Below, one piece after another: positions 23,060 through 33,959 of a stretch of 64,000 nt of DNA (the first letter of the stretch is position 1; each line of letters starts with the position of its first letter). The position numbers and the translations under genes were made by a program. Below the pieces are notes generated by a model. That model was not told where the DNA came from and did not search any database. It saw nothing but the letters and a program-made list of their open reading frames with translations. Source of the stretch: Dactylellina haptotyla. Taxonomy: Eukaryota; Ascomycota; Orbiliomycetes; Orbiliales; Orbiliaceae. The stretch lies in NCBI GenBank assembly GCA_031310005.1, contig CM062382.1, forward strand, positions 1,240,001 through 1,304,000, written 5' to 3'.

Positions 23060-25354
23060 ATGAAGTTTTTGCCTGTTTTGGTTTCTTCCCTCCTTCTTTT
23101 CTCTGCATCTACAACATTCGCAACACCAATGCACCGTCGGGTCCGGGGCAGCAGGCGAGCCCTCGCTTCGCAAGACGAGATCGATATGAAAGCGCTCCAG
23201 GGTCTTCAGCAACTTGAATCCATGTCCCTGGAGCAGCAGGAGTCAATGGCCATGGAAAGCACGGACAGTACAGAGATGGAAAGCGTCGACAGGAAAGCGA
23301 GCAGCATCGAATACGACACAGAAAAAAAGGGTGGTAAGACGTTCCGTGCAGCAGGGTTAAGGGATAGGTTAGCTGAACGACGAAGACAGCGAAAAGGCAA
23401 GGGAGGCTTGGGTCAGGACCCCAATGGTATGCCCGGAGCAGGAGGACCTCCACAGAAACAATCGTTAATCAAAAAGCTCGCCGTCAAGGGTATGAAGACA
23501 CTTGGCGTACCCCAAAGCATGCTTACCCTTATCGCAGCTGTTCCGGATGACATGCTCAAGAAGATGTTGCATCAACCGCTTGGTAATCTGAAAAGTAGTT
23601 TGAGTGCCCTCAGAGAAGGAAAAATGCCACCGATGGCCGGAATCGATCCTAAGGAGCTCATTCTGCGAGTGCTACCGAATATGGGTGTTCCACCGAACAT
23701 GATTGAACTCGTCAAGGCGGCCCCAGCAAATTTTACAACATCAATCACCAGTCTTAAAAGCGACCAGCTCATAGCGACAATTAACGAGTTGAAGCAAGGC
23801 AAGATTCCAACTATTCCAGGTGTCAGCAAAAAGCAAATGGTCCTCGGTTTCTTGCCTGGCCTTGGAGTCGCACCGATTATCATTGATATCTTATCTGCTG
23901 CGACCGACGAACAGATTAATGCTATTGCGGATCTCCCAGCCACCGAACTGACCAAGTTGATTGCCGATTTGAAGGCAGGAAAGGTGCCAAGTTTGCCCGG
24001 GTCGAAGAAATCGTCGTCGTCGTCGAAACCTGCAGCGGCTTTACCTACAGGAGCTATCGGCATACCTGGTTTAACACCAAGCAGCCCCGCAGCGGCAATT
24101 CCAATACCATCAAAGCCAGCAGTACTTCCAATGCCCTCGGTTCCAGCGGCGCTTCCATCAACGCCAGCAGCAGTTCCCGGGATGGTTCCTGGAATGATGC
24201 CAGGAGCAGCACCAGGAGTGATGCCAGGGACGGTACCAGGCGCAGCACCAGGAGTTGTACCCGGAATGGCACCAGGAGTAGTCCCAGGAACAGTACCAGG
24301 TGCGGTACCAGGAACAGTACCAGCAACGCCGGGAACACTGCCAGCAACTCCAGGGACGGTACCAGGGACGGTGCCAGGGGCTGTACCCGGAGCGGTGCCA
24401 GGAATGGTGCCAGGAGCACCAGCAAAAGCTCCAGGAGCGCCTACGGGTACTGTTCCAGGGACAGTAGGAGCTGCTCCAGGCGTGGCTCCAGGCGTGGCTC
24501 CAGGTGTAGCTCCAGGTGTAGTTCCAGGTATGGCTTCCTCTGCACCTGTAGCAGTATCTCCTAAGCCTGTAGGAGCCGCACCAGCCGCAGGAGCGCCAAT
24601 TGGAGCAGCACCAGTAGGAATGGCACCAGCTGCGGGTGCACCAGTGGGAACGGCGCCAGCAGGAACGGCGCCAGTAGGAATGGCACCAGCTGCGGGTGCA
24701 CCAGTAGGGATAGCGCCAGCAGGAACGGCACCAGTAGGAATGACACCGGTAGCAGGTGCACCGATGGGAGCGGCACCAGTATCAACGGCACCAGCAGCAA
24801 TGACACCAGCGGCAGGCGCACCAGCAGCAGTGGCACCGGTAGGAACCACACCAGTAGCAGCAGCACCCGGAACAGCTCCAATGGTACCAGCTGCAGGCGC
24901 GGCTGCACCCAGTCTCACCCGTATGTTCAAGCGGGCTAACACCCAGCCTGTTGCGCTACGGTACATGCGAGAGCTTCTCCGAGCCACCTGGGCAACTAGT
25001 CCACACCAATTACGATATAAGCGAGATCTAGAGTTATCTAGGACCACTTGGACCTCAGTTGCGGCACCCATCGATCATCATTTACACTATAGACGACAGC
25101 TATCTAATGCGATATTTGCTGTTGGTTTGTCGCCCGCGAAGAAGAACTTGAGGTATAAGAGGGAGTTATCCAAAGCGATTTTCGCGAACCACCCTTCTCA
25201 TCCTAGCATGCTACGATATAATTCGATGCTTGGGATGAGACTAGCCCCACGAAATTCCGTCTCTGATTCTTCACCAGAAATGTTTGCCATGAAGTATTAC
25301 TCCGGTCACAGCGGATTCCAAAAGCGAAGCGCGAGCACTGGATATTTGGTATAA
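23060..25354 (+). CDS. secreted repeat protein with Kex2-like sites, candidate peptide precursor
   Basis: Single-exon gene, 764 aa; I do not recognise a named family. Residues 1-20 ([20 protein letters not shown]) are a signal peptide, soon followed by basic RRVRGSRR. Residues ~138-317 hold three tandem ~60-residue helical repeats, each with a [LV]GVxxxx[IL] start and ending in GK[MIV]P. Residues ~372-493 are an elastin-like tetrapeptide array (PG-x-[VA]), and ~495-615 a second Ala/Pro/Gly array ([14 protein letters not shown] type). From residue 633 five degenerate repeats follow, each opening L-[RH]-Y-x-R-[EDQ]-L and several carrying KR or RR, with further dibasic sites FKR before and QKR after. 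Secretion plus spaced dibasic sites is the pattern of Kex2-processed fungal precursors; a structural wall protein is the alternative. An in-frame ATG at 22850 is rejected because it would bury the signal. Confidence 0.8.
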   Translation: MKFLPVLVSSLLLFSASTTFATPMHRRVRGSRRALASQDEIDMKALQGLQQLESMSLEQQESMAMESTDSTEMESVDRKASSIEYDTEKKGGKTFRAAGLRDRLAERRRQRKGKGGLGQDPNGMPGAGGPPQKQSLIKKLAVKGMKTLGVPQSMLTLIAAVPDDMLKKMLHQPLGNLKSSLSALREGKMPPMAGIDPKELILRVLPNMGVPPNMIELVKAAPANFTTSITSLKSDQLIATINELKQGKIPTIPGVSKKQMVLGFLPGLGVAPIIIDILSAATDEQINAIADLPATELTKLIADLKAGKVPSLPGSKKSSSSSKPAAALPTGAIGIPGLTPSSPAAAIPIPSKPAVLPMPSVPAALPSTPAAVPGMVPGMMPGAAPGVMPGTVPGAAPGVVPGMAPGVVPGTVPGAVPGTVPATPGTLPATPGTVPGTVPGAVPGAVPGMVPGAPAKAPGAPTGTVPGTVGAAPGVAPGVAPGVAPGVVPGMASSAPVAVSPKPVGAAPAAGAPIGAAPVGMAPAAGAPVGTAPAGTAPVGMAPAAGAPVGIAPAGTAPVGMTPVAGAPMGAAPVSTAPAAMTPAAGAPAAVAPVGTTPVAAAPGTAPMVPAAGAAAPSLTRMFKRANTQPVALRYMRELLRATWATSPHQLRYKRDLELSRTTWTSVAAPIDHHLHYRRQLSNAIFAVGLSPAKKNLRYKRELSKAIFANHPSHPSMLRYNSMLGMRLAPRNSVSDSSPEMFAMKYYSGHSGFQKRSASTGYLV
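24173..24905 (+). repeat. coding PG-rich tandem repeats
   Basis: Tandem 12-nt units coding PG-x-[VA] (24173-24540), then longer [13 protein letters not shown] units (24541-24905). The biased codons also keep the antisense strand open for 499 codons. Confidence 0.85.
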
Positions 25355-25704
25355 TATTTGGTATAACCTTGCGATTTTTTTCCATTCAAAAGATATTTCT
25401 TTATATTTCATTCTCTTTCTGAGTATATTTTTATTTATTTATTTTAATAACGAAGTTATGACAATTCAAATACAAAATTTAAATTTCTTGACACCTTTCC
25501 GCCTAAAAGCATATGTAGATACCAATCCGTAAACTCACTCCAATGTTGTTTGAAGGATCGATGGAGTTACGGGATTTTTGTGGCTGGAACACTAGCCTGT
25601 TATACAAAGTTCGAGGGTGGCTGGCTGTGCACCCCTTCGAGCTCTTACGTCGCAGCAACGCGGTTTCAAACGCCACAAAAGGTCACTGGTGCACCGCGAC
25701 CACC
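25355..25704. other. AT-rich intergenic spacer
   Basis: 350 nt; T-rich 3' flank of the secreted protein and promoter of the HAD gene. The HAD frame is open upstream to 25543, but no conserved sequence begins before 25705. Confidence 0.45.
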
Positions 25705-26966
25705 ATGTCCATCCGGACCATTCTAACCTCCCTCCCTCGTCGGCCGGCTTCGTTCCTACGCAGCCGGAAAGATGTAGCGAAGGTTCTGCTGTCGACCTCA
25801 GCAAACGATCGGCCTGGGAATCTGCTCATCACACTCGATGCGTTTGGAACAATCTACTCGCCGAGGATACCAGTCCACTTCCAGTACGCAGGACTTGGGA
25901 GAAAGTATGGTGTGGAAGTTTCTGTTCATGATATCGAGCAGAATTTTAAACATGGTATATAGCCTTACCGTTGAAGAAAGCTATTTTCAATAGTACTATT
26001 GCTGGGTTTTATTCGTTGAGAAATTTATTCTAACTCTGCTGGGCCTTCCGATAGCGTACAGATTACTGAAGGAAAAGCATCCAAATTATGGCCGAGAGAC
26101 GGGGATATCACCGGAAGAATGGTGGAAGAATGTGTGTACAAAATTCTGTTGGACAGAAAATAGAAAGGATATCACATCTAACAACATTTCTTCCGTGATA
26201 GGTCGTAATCGAAACCTTCAAGCCGTCGTGGAAATCACCAATCCCGCGAGTCCTGCGGGACGCTCTATGGCATAATTTTGCCTCTAAATCAGGCTACTCA
26301 CTCTGCGCGAGCGCGCTCCCATTCCTGGCGATTCTATCCGATTTACGAACAATCGCCGATAAAACCCGCGCGGGGGAGCGTGATTGGATGTTTAAAACTA
26401 TCACTCTGGGAGTAATTACAAACTCTGATGATCGAGTGATAAATGTTTTACAGGATTTAGATATCACGGTGAACTTTCAAACCTCTGTCTCGTCGTCAGG
26501 GGAGGTCAAACCGCTCCCGGTGGGCGCGGAAAACCCGGAAGATAGGAAAGATCTGGAAAAGAAGGTAGATTTCGTGACGACGAGTTATCAGGCTGGCGTG
26601 GAGAAACCGAATAAGGCGATTTTCGACGTAGCCATCGCGTCCGCAAAGCAGGTGGTGAACCTGTATTACGGCGAAGGGGAAGCGGAACGAGGTGGATGGT
26701 ATTGGTGTCATATAGGGGATGAGGTGCGAGGTGACATTGTGGGGACGATGAGGGCCGGTGGGGTTGGTGTGCTTTACGATGCGAAGAGGAAGGAGGGCGA
26801 ACTGGAGCGGGAGATAAGTATCGACGGCGTTGGTCCCGATAGTAGAGTCATGGTTATAAACGACCTGCGGGAGATGTTGGAAATGTTGGATGTTCTGGAG
26901 TTTATGGAACCCTATACCGGCCTGGGATGGCTGCGTGATCCTAATTCTACGTCACCGGGCCAGTAG
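25705..26966 (+). CDS. HAD-superfamily hydrolase (HDHD3-like)
   Basis: Three exons, 25705-25954, 26055-26131 and 26202-26966, 363 aa. The first residues (MSIRTILTSLPRRPASFLRS) are basic and hydroxylated, like a mitochondrial presequence. Motif I reads LLITLDAFGTIYSP: the nucleophile Asp is present but the usual second Asp (DxD) is Phe, a substitution seen in the HDHD3-like branch. The cap region includes PEEWWKNVVIETFKPSW. Motif II is in LGVITNSDDR, motif III Lys in GVEKPNKAIFDVA, and motif IV in HIGDEVRGDIVGTMRAGG. The family acts on phosphate esters or C-halogen bonds; loss of the second Asp makes a simple phosphatase role uncertain. The intron 2 donor is GTGTGT. Substrate unknown. Confidence 0.85.
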
Positions 26967-27357
26967 AATGGTATACATATATATATATATGCGGAAGGGA
27001 CGATATGAAAGCTAAACTTTTGATTCATCCGGGCTCGAGATATTTTTGGTACCATAAATGTACATGTACATAGAGAAATATTTTGCGACTAAATACTAGA
27101 CACTAAGAAATCATGCACAACAGGCTCTAAATGCATATACTTGCGCTATCGTATCTTCCGCTATTCTGTCCTTTTTAAAATATCAATTCATATACCGAAA
27201 AAAACCTCGCCAAAATACAACTAAATGGAAAGCGTCTGAGAACTGTTCCCCAATTACCAATCACATTGGTACGTATCTTCGACCGCCATGTAGAATAAAG
27301 AAAGAAGACATAGAAAGATAAGCAATAGGAAGAGCTAAAAGGCAGCCGATTCCCAGT
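26967..27357. other. convergent 3' flanks (HAD and TRAP-alpha genes)
   Basis: 391 nt, AT-rich, with a short (TA)n tract near 26975-26990. No gene seen. Confidence 0.5.
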
Positions 27358-28191
27358 TTACTCTTTCTTTCCGGCCTTTGGCTTTGGGGTACCACTGCTT
27401 CGGACCTTCTGAGCGACCGGTCGCTTCAAATGGTGCTCTGGGATCCAGCTCTCATCAAACCCCCCCTTTCCAACATCGGCGGAAGTGGTCTTGGCTTCGA
27501 CTGGAGCGGTTGTTCTGACGCGTTTTGGCTTGGGGAGCATTGGGACGACCCAGGTCTCGTAGGCGAGGTAGCCGCCGCCACCGACGAGGCCGAGGATGAA
27601 GAGGTAGAGGAAGAGACTGCAATTTTTGAAAAATTAGTGTCTAGAAGTTTTTCAATTTGGCTAGCATTTTTTATTATTCAGAAAAACTCACATCTGAGGG
27701 TCCAGCAGGCTGGTTGGTGGCTCGGCGACGGAGATGGTGCCGTTATAAGCAGTGTACTGAATAACTCGCTCCGACTTCTTGGAGGTGAGCAGGAGGCCCA
27801 ATTCGAGGATGACGTCCTGGGCGTGCATGTTGGACACGAACGAGTAAGGGACGTTGACGACGCCGTCAGCCGGGACTTCCGTGCCGACCTTGGCGGTAGT
27901 CAAGTTCCTCAGGACATCGGAGCGGTCGAGCTTGCGGAGTTGACCGCCAATGGCTTGAATGATGATCGGCTCGGCTTCAAAGTTCTTGACCTCAAAGTTG
28001 ATACGGGCGACGCGGCCGTTGGTGATGGTGATACCGAGGGGAGACTCGTTATCCGGGAAGGTGACGTCGATCTTGGCCTTGACATCGACTCTCTCGGGGT
28101 TCGTGGGAGGCTGGATGACGGGAGGCTCAGCGGCCGCGAGCGCGGAGCCGGCGAATATGGCGACGAGCGTGAGGGCGGAGAGGAAGCGCAT
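27358..28191 (-). CDS. TRAP-alpha / Irc22-like ER membrane protein
   Basis: Two exons, 28191-27692 and 27616-27358 (intron GTGAGT..TTGCAG), 252 aa. A signal peptide (MRFLSALTLVAIFAGSALA) is followed by a luminal domain with PERVDVKAKIDVTFPDN, an N-glycosylation sequon in LRNLTTAKVG, and VPYSFVSNMHAQDVILEL. One transmembrane helix follows (LFLYLFILGLVGGGGYLAYE), then a basic cytosolic tail. This architecture is that of the alpha subunit of the translocon-associated protein complex; the yeast relative is Irc22. The role is assistance of protein translocation at the ER. A longer start at 28221 is possible, but the chosen ATG places the signal peptide at the N-terminus. Confidence 0.9.
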
Positions 28192-28254
28192 GGTGATGGA
28201 TAGACTGGGGAAGGATGCCAATTGGGAAAAGGAGAGAAGACAAGAAGAGGCGGT

Positions 28255-28285
28255 TTATGAGGTTGAGGTTGAGGTTGAGGTGAGG
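28255..28285. repeat. short GAGGTT tandem repeat
   Basis: About four GAGGTT units 5' of the TRAP-alpha start (its leader on the minus strand reads AACCTC). Not a telomere sequence. Confidence 0.7.
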
Positions 28286-28543
28286 GAGGCAACGCGGGCG
28301 GCGGGAGTGAGGCCACAGTGTCGTGGATGCCCTCCAAATTTCGGCAAAAAACGTCACAGCGAGCAGCGGCCGGGGTGCGCCCGTGCCTGATTGGTGCGAA
28401 TCGATACGAGTCGATACGAGTCGCGGACGCCGCCTGCTCGGGCAGGTTCGAAGTTCTCGTTCTTTCTATCGTACAGCGGTTGGCGATATCACATATCTCA
28501 TATTATAGTACAGTACAGTAGAGCACCCGGGAAAGTCTTCTGT

Positions 28544-30140
28544 TTAGAACTCCTGGCTCTCCAGCTCCTTCCGCACCTTCTCCACCCAGGCGTCGCCTTC
28601 CGTAAAGTCCGCCCAGTCAATCACGTTCTGTCCGAGGGCGTAGTCCCCCTGGCGCGACCTCGTTAGCGCGACGAGCGTGGCTGCGGACCCCAAAGCGTGG
28701 CCGATGCTATACAAATGGTATCAGACAGACTGTATCATAGATAAATAAACGCGCGGGAAATAGTAAAAACTTACTCGTGAACAATGGATCGAACATATGT
28801 TCCCCTCGAGACCGTCATCCTCAGGTGCACAACTGGCGGCTTGCCGTCTTCGTGGTAAACCGGCATTGGTGGGGGTGGCGTTGGCTCCTTTTCGCCCTCG
28901 CCCTCGCCCTTGCCGGCTTCCTCAGCTTCCTTCTCGCCCTCTTCCTTCTCACCCTTGCTGACCTCTCCGCTCGCAAGTTTTCCCTCGGCCTCCGCAATCG
29001 CAGCTTCAACCACGGCAGCCTTTGCGGCAGCCTTTCTATCGTAGTACCTCTTCCTCTTCGTCTCTTTCCTCTCGATCTCCTCCGCTTTCCTCTTCTCACC
29101 GGCCGCAATCCCGGCCTCTAAGTCTTCCTTGCTCATCGAACTGAGTTCCAGGCCACCCTTGATATCCTCGCCTTCCTTCCCCTCCATTCCCATACTCTGA
29201 TACGCTTCTGATGCCGCCTTTTCTATTTCCGTGGCTTCCTCGGTTGGGTAAGACCACTTATGGCCCGAAGACCCTTCTTCGAAGTCTATAATTTCCAGCG
29301 AGGAAATGTTACACGGCCGTTTCTTAATCTCGACGGGTAAGGGAAGTCCTTCTCGCGCGTATTCGTATAACCGTTTGCCGTTCAGATTTAACGCCGAGAA
29401 TCTGTTTTCAATAACTTATCAGCCTTGTTCCTTCCTTCTTTCCTTGATGCGTAATTGCGTCGGGGTGGGGCTAGCATACATTGGCGGTCGTTGGAATATG
29501 TCCCCTCTGAATTTATCCAGCACGCCCTCCACTGCTTCACGAGTGATATGACCGTACGGTTTCCGCGCCGTTATCTTGCCTTCTCTATCGTATGTGTCCG
29601 TGCTCGCACCAAAAATAGCGACAGCTTCGTATTCCTTCGTACAGTCCAGGAATGTGTTTAACTTTTTCGTACCGGTGCCGACACCGACAATCATGACTCC
29701 AGCTTTACTCCAGTGATAAACGGTGAGCAATTGTTCTTAAGACCCACGCTCAATAGTGAAGGTAGTGCCGTACTAGCCATTGGATCCAGAGTTCCCCCGT
29801 GTCCCAGCTTGACATTCTCCGCCTTGCCTCTATTTCGCCGGTTTTTGCGGACGAACGATTGTTGCTTGTCTTTGAAATCATTGTGCTGCTTTTGGGCTTC
29901 GAGGTGGTCGGCGAAGAAGTCAGACTTGTTGAAGACGGATTGTAGCTCGCGGAGGAGTTGCGCAGAGGTGCGGCCGCCGGGCTTGTTAACAGCTGTTAGT
30001 TTGATTTTTTTATTCATGTCAGTGAATTTTTCGATACGAAGAACGAGCGCAGAGCATCGATTGACAATCGATTGGGTAGCAAATTGGGGAATTGTACCGA
30101 TGATGCCGTTGGTCACCATACTAGCGACTGATCGTTGCAT
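28544..30140 (-). CDS. PUS4: tRNA pseudouridine-55 synthase, TruB/Pus4 family
   Basis: Five exons: 30140-30098, 29992-29774, 29702-29480, 29401-28775 and 28706-28544, 424 aa. Pus4 makes pseudouridine 55 in the T-loop of cytosolic and mitochondrial tRNAs. Visible motifs are NGIIAVNKPGGRTS at the start, GHGGTLDPMATGV with catalytic Asp84, VGVGTGTKKL, then KEYEAVAIFGASTDTYDREG, the NGKRLYEYAREG block, RGTYVRSIVHDIGHALG and the closing TLVALTRSRQGDYAL. Between the catalytic core and the C-terminal block sits a long charged insertion rich in Lys/Glu (e.g. KGEKEEGEKEAEEAG) that bacterial TruB lacks. Introns split several conserved motifs, which confirms the junctions. An alternative start is Met8 (30119); the longer form begins MQRSVASMV and could serve mitochondrial import. 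Confidence 0.92.
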
Positions 30141-30469
30141 TGACTGGACGGTCTGATACGAACGGTAGCTATCCGGCAGGGAGAGGCGGCAAGTACGAAT
30201 GATGGCCGATGGTGGAGAATTCGAGGTTGGAAGGAAGAGGAAGTTCTTAAGTTAAGAGCCGGCGCAAAAGAGGCGCATCCCAAAAAAGTCGAATTTGATA
30301 TCATGTGACCTGCAACACACAACGACACTTTAAATTACATTAATATTACGAAGAATATACATTTTATATTTAGCTATGTATGTGAAATAGATGGATTCTC
30401 TTGTTGGTATATAGAGCACAGATCTATGAGAACTATCCGTTTATTTCTATAGTTGATCAATTGAGCTGC
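30141..30469. other. Pus4 promoter / F-box gene 3' flank
   Basis: About 330 nt between two minus-strand genes; AT-rich centre. No gene seen. Confidence 0.45.
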
Positions 30470-31842
30470 TCAATTGAAATACTCGTCCGTGAACTCGCAC
30501 TCCGCCAGCCTGAATTCTCTATCTCGCCATCTCGTACCCTTCTTGAACTGCACAAATACATCATCAGTAAATCATGTCGGCGAATAGAGGGAGGATATAT
30601 TGATCGGAGAGTATAACTTACCCAGTCAGCATCATTGGGCTCTTTAGGAAACACGAATCCCTTCTCGATCAGTCTACTCTCCTCCCACAAAAGCCCTTCC
30701 CTCAGAACCCCTTCCTTCTGCCACCACATATACCCGTCCTCCTTCAAACACTTGCCTTCCTTGTCGGTGCAAATCCTGGCCTTCGGGTCATAAGCCTCCG
30801 TTTTCATCCTCAATACCTCGAACGTCTCCCATGGTGCGAAAGACTCTCTATCCAACGCCGCAGGATGCTGGCAATACACTTCAAACTGCCGCTCATAAGT
30901 CGACTCGAACACAAACTTCCACAGCTCAACAGGCCCCAACCTTGTAATCAGCGCTTGAGTAACCGCACCGACCCTCTGTTCCAACGCCGCAGCACTAAGC
31001 CCCCATCTTGCCGGTGCCGTTCTCACGGGGTTCTTCACATCCTTGATCATCTCCACCACCAGCGGCTTCACCAGCTCGACCATCCAATCGATGATCAGCC
31101 GGTACACAACCATGTAATCCACATACGGCATCGCCTCCACGAATGCCAGTAGAATATCTTCATCAGGCCGTTGGGTAACCGGGCGTCCGAGGTTGTCCAT
31201 CCCCCCGGAGTAGAAGAAATTGTCCGTAGACAACAATGTATACAAGAAATACTGGTAAAACGCCCGACTAGCTTTCGCTATTTCGCCCGCCGTCGCATGT
31301 TTACAACCCTCCCGTGAGAGCGAGGAGGAGGCTTCGGTACCTACATCGCTCCCTTCGTACCCCGAATCCCATTCTTCCGTGGCAGTAACGCTCGTCGGGT
31401 CGAGGTATAATCTCGCGAGTTTTTCCTCACAGAATTTCTCCGCCCAATGGTATATATGCCTATGCACGTCCCCTTTCTTATCGTGGAAACTTGGAGGGGC
31501 GCATTTCTCCCAGGGCACGGCTTTGCACGGTTGCGGCGAGAAGATGCCCTCCTGCGGATTCGCGAAGTTCAGGTACGCCCGTGTGAAGCGGTGGAGTTGC
31601 GGGAGATGGATGAACGGCTTGTTATGGAATACTATGAGGGCGTAGGTGAGGAATTTACAGTGTGTGGAGTTGGCATCTGTCGAGTTTAGGAGGATGTGGG
31701 TGCGAATTGAGGTTTGGGATTCGAGGTAGGCGTCGTGGAAGCTACGGGAGGCCGTGATGGCGGCGAGGAGGGCGGGAGGGGATTCCAGGTGTCTGAGGAT
31801 TTTGATCCGTAGTTCGATTGGGAGGGACGTTATATGGTTCAT
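30470..31842 (-). CDS. F-box-like domain protein
   Basis: Two exons, 31842-30622 and 30547-30470 (intron GTAAGT..GTGCAG), 432 aa. The N-terminus (HITSLPIELRIKILRHLE, then a SRSFHDAYL helix) matches the L-P-x-E-[IL]-x-x-x-I-L-x-x-[LI] pattern of a fungal F-box, which would bind Skp1 in an SCF ubiquitin ligase. The rest is helical and resembles the large, poorly characterised group of fungal F-box proteins without WD40 or LRR repeats. A Ser/Glu-rich linker (GYEGSDVGTEASSSLSRE) lies near residue 170. The last 26 codons (starting FKKGTRW) come from a separate exon. The substrate is unknown. Its start was set at the ATG before the F-box. Confidence 0.72.
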
Positions 31843-32841
31843 TTTTTGTAGTTCCAATGTCAATAATATATATATAGACCGATCCTTTACTGTAAGTTAT
31901 ATTCGGAGACGATATTATTACTACAATATAAATATTGCATTGAAGCTGGGAAGCATTCGAGATCACCAGCGGGCCCGAAGTACCTTTTAAACCGCCCTGA
32001 ACACCGTCGGACCTAACAAAGGGCGACATCATAGACAGATTACCCCGACGGAAGTTTCCCGGCAGATTTCAGGCAGTGTCTCCTTGTTCCCTGTGCGACA
32101 CAGAAGCCAAGCTTACGCTGCGGCTGCCCATCATTTCATTGGCGACTTGGTGTTGAGTAATGTGGACGGGGCCAACACAAACAGCTCCGTTGCATCTGAC
32201 GGGCTTCCCATACCGTATTCGGCATATCTCAGCACACAACTGCCCAATTCCCTGGCAGGGAAGTTCCAACTCGCCTCAGTCTAGTATATCAGCACCCTGG
32301 GAAATATGACCTGTCCACGGATGCAACAGGATGTGATAAGCCCTTATATAAGACACCTCGGTATATACCACTTGCTGACTACTCACTTCGAGCATCTGCC
32401 TATAGCTACCTTGGCGCCCATCACGTCGCCCTCGTTCGCTCTTTTCGTAACAGTTATATTAAAAAAAGAGGGTGTGGCTAGCTAGCGACTAGAACTGGCG
32501 AGCAGTGTCGTAAGCAGAACATAGAAGTCGTGTTCAGGTCTCGGGTTTTTCCGAGAATGTATTCTAGAATTTGCGACTAAAATAAATAAATGCGTAAAAT
32601 ATATATAACGGTGCACTAAGGCTGAAGAGCTAAGATGACAGGAATCCAAGACAAAAAGCTAACGCCGCTGCGTGATGCAGTGTATAAGAATTCAAGGGTA
32701 TACGGGTATCCAAGATGTGGGGAACTTCAAACTCATTCCAACAACAAAGGAAATAATCCGCCGGGGGTAATAGAAAAAAATGCGAAAGATTAAAGGGCTA
32801 ACAGATAGTAGAAGAAGAACAAGATAGCAAGGGAGGGTATC
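31843..32841. other. intergenic, no gene seen
   Basis: 1 kb between the F-box start and the heme oxygenase stop. Only short unrelated frames; AT-rich parts near 31860-31930 and 32580-32620. It should contain the F-box promoter and heme oxygenase 3' UTR. Confidence 0.4.
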
Positions 32842-33959
32842 TCAAATAGGAACTGTCTCGCTCTCCATCGCCACTGTCTCCACCGCCGGCTTCAGGTTCA
32901 GATAAACCAGGTACCCAGCAAACAAGGAAACGCAGACAAACCCCTTCACCACGGTCTCCACCCGCTTGTTCCACCGGAAAGACCTGCTGTAAGCAAACTT
33001 GGGTTCCGTCGGCGCAACCGGCGACTCGGACTCCGTATACTGTTTCGTCGCGAGGAGAACGTTGGGCGCAGTCGCACAGGAAACATCGAGCTCGTCGACC
33101 AGCCGCCTGGTCAGCTTGAATACCTCGCATGCCTCCACTAATACCTCGCTCCTCTCCTTAGGAGTCAACAGTTCTTCAGCTTGTCGTATTCCATCCCGCA
33201 ACTTCTGTCGCAACTCAAGCTCCTCTTTCGTCGAACGGCCGTCGAAAGTGAAAAGGCCTATACCCGGCGCCATTTTGGCCTCCTCCGGGACGGTTTGATG
33301 TGCTGCTAATGCGAGCTTGCGAATCGCGGAACGTGATATGGCAGCTTTGATATGCTGGCCGCCCGCGAAGAGGGCCATGTACAGACAGTGGCAGTAGGCA
33401 AGAAGGACATGCGGTCTCTCGGTCGTCGCTTGTTTGACGTATGAAGCGACGTAGGAGCGGGCGGGTGAGCTCTCGGTGAGTCCATCTTCCTCAGACTCCG
33501 GCGCATACCGGTCGAGGTCTTTCTCAAAGGCGCTGGCACGGTGCAGTGCAGGTATGTATATATGCTCCAGGATCGCTCTCGTGCGAGTTGGGGTTGAGGA
33601 TGATCGGATATGGGCGTCAAGGGCAGCCTCAAATGAAGAGTATATGACAGAGAAGGACGTCAAGCCTAGGTATTTGTTAATATATTGATATCGGCTATGC
33701 TGATAGTTTAGTGGTAGTGGTAATAACAAGGTACCTTCGTGGAATGTCTTTGGGTTCTTCAACCCGAGCGGCAGCCGGCTCATAATGATCATGTTGAGCT
33801 CATGGTGCAACGACCTGGCCAACCGCGGAACAGTCAGCACGTATTTCTCTACAAATATTGCACATGCGGTGTAACAACGGGAACATACGCTGTAATGTAG
33901 TTGATTTCGTCACCTAACGGCAGCTGTTTGGTGTTACCCGGCGCAGAGGTCGAAAACAT
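32842..33959 (-). CDS. heme oxygenase family protein, tail-anchored
   Basis: Three exons, 33959-33889, 33814-33735 and 33665-32842, 324 aa. Near the start EINYITASLHHELNMIIMSR carries the proximal helix, with His27/His28 as candidates for the heme ligand. LPLGLKNPKTFHEG and SVIYSSFEAALD follow, then YIPALHRASAFEKDL and SYVKQATTERPHVLLAYCHC, and finally LYMALFAGGQHIKAAI, the Gly-rich distal-helix pattern of eukaryotic heme oxygenase. Such enzymes open heme to biliverdin, iron and CO; the yeast counterpart is Hmx1. A C-terminal hydrophobic segment (GFVCVSLFAGYLVYLNL) would anchor it in the ER membrane. Fungal members are divergent, and activity is inferred. Introns fall within conserved blocks and restore them. 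Confidence 0.82.

Noticed and set aside
23572-25071. 499-codon open frame antisense to the secreted repeat protein
   Set aside because: It is a mirror of the PG/APG repeats (GTVPGT-like in both directions) caused by biased codons. It has no start context, signal or domain.
28255-28285. GAGGTT repeats as an internal telomere relic
   Set aside because: The unit is not TTAGGG and there are only about four copies; a simple microsatellite.
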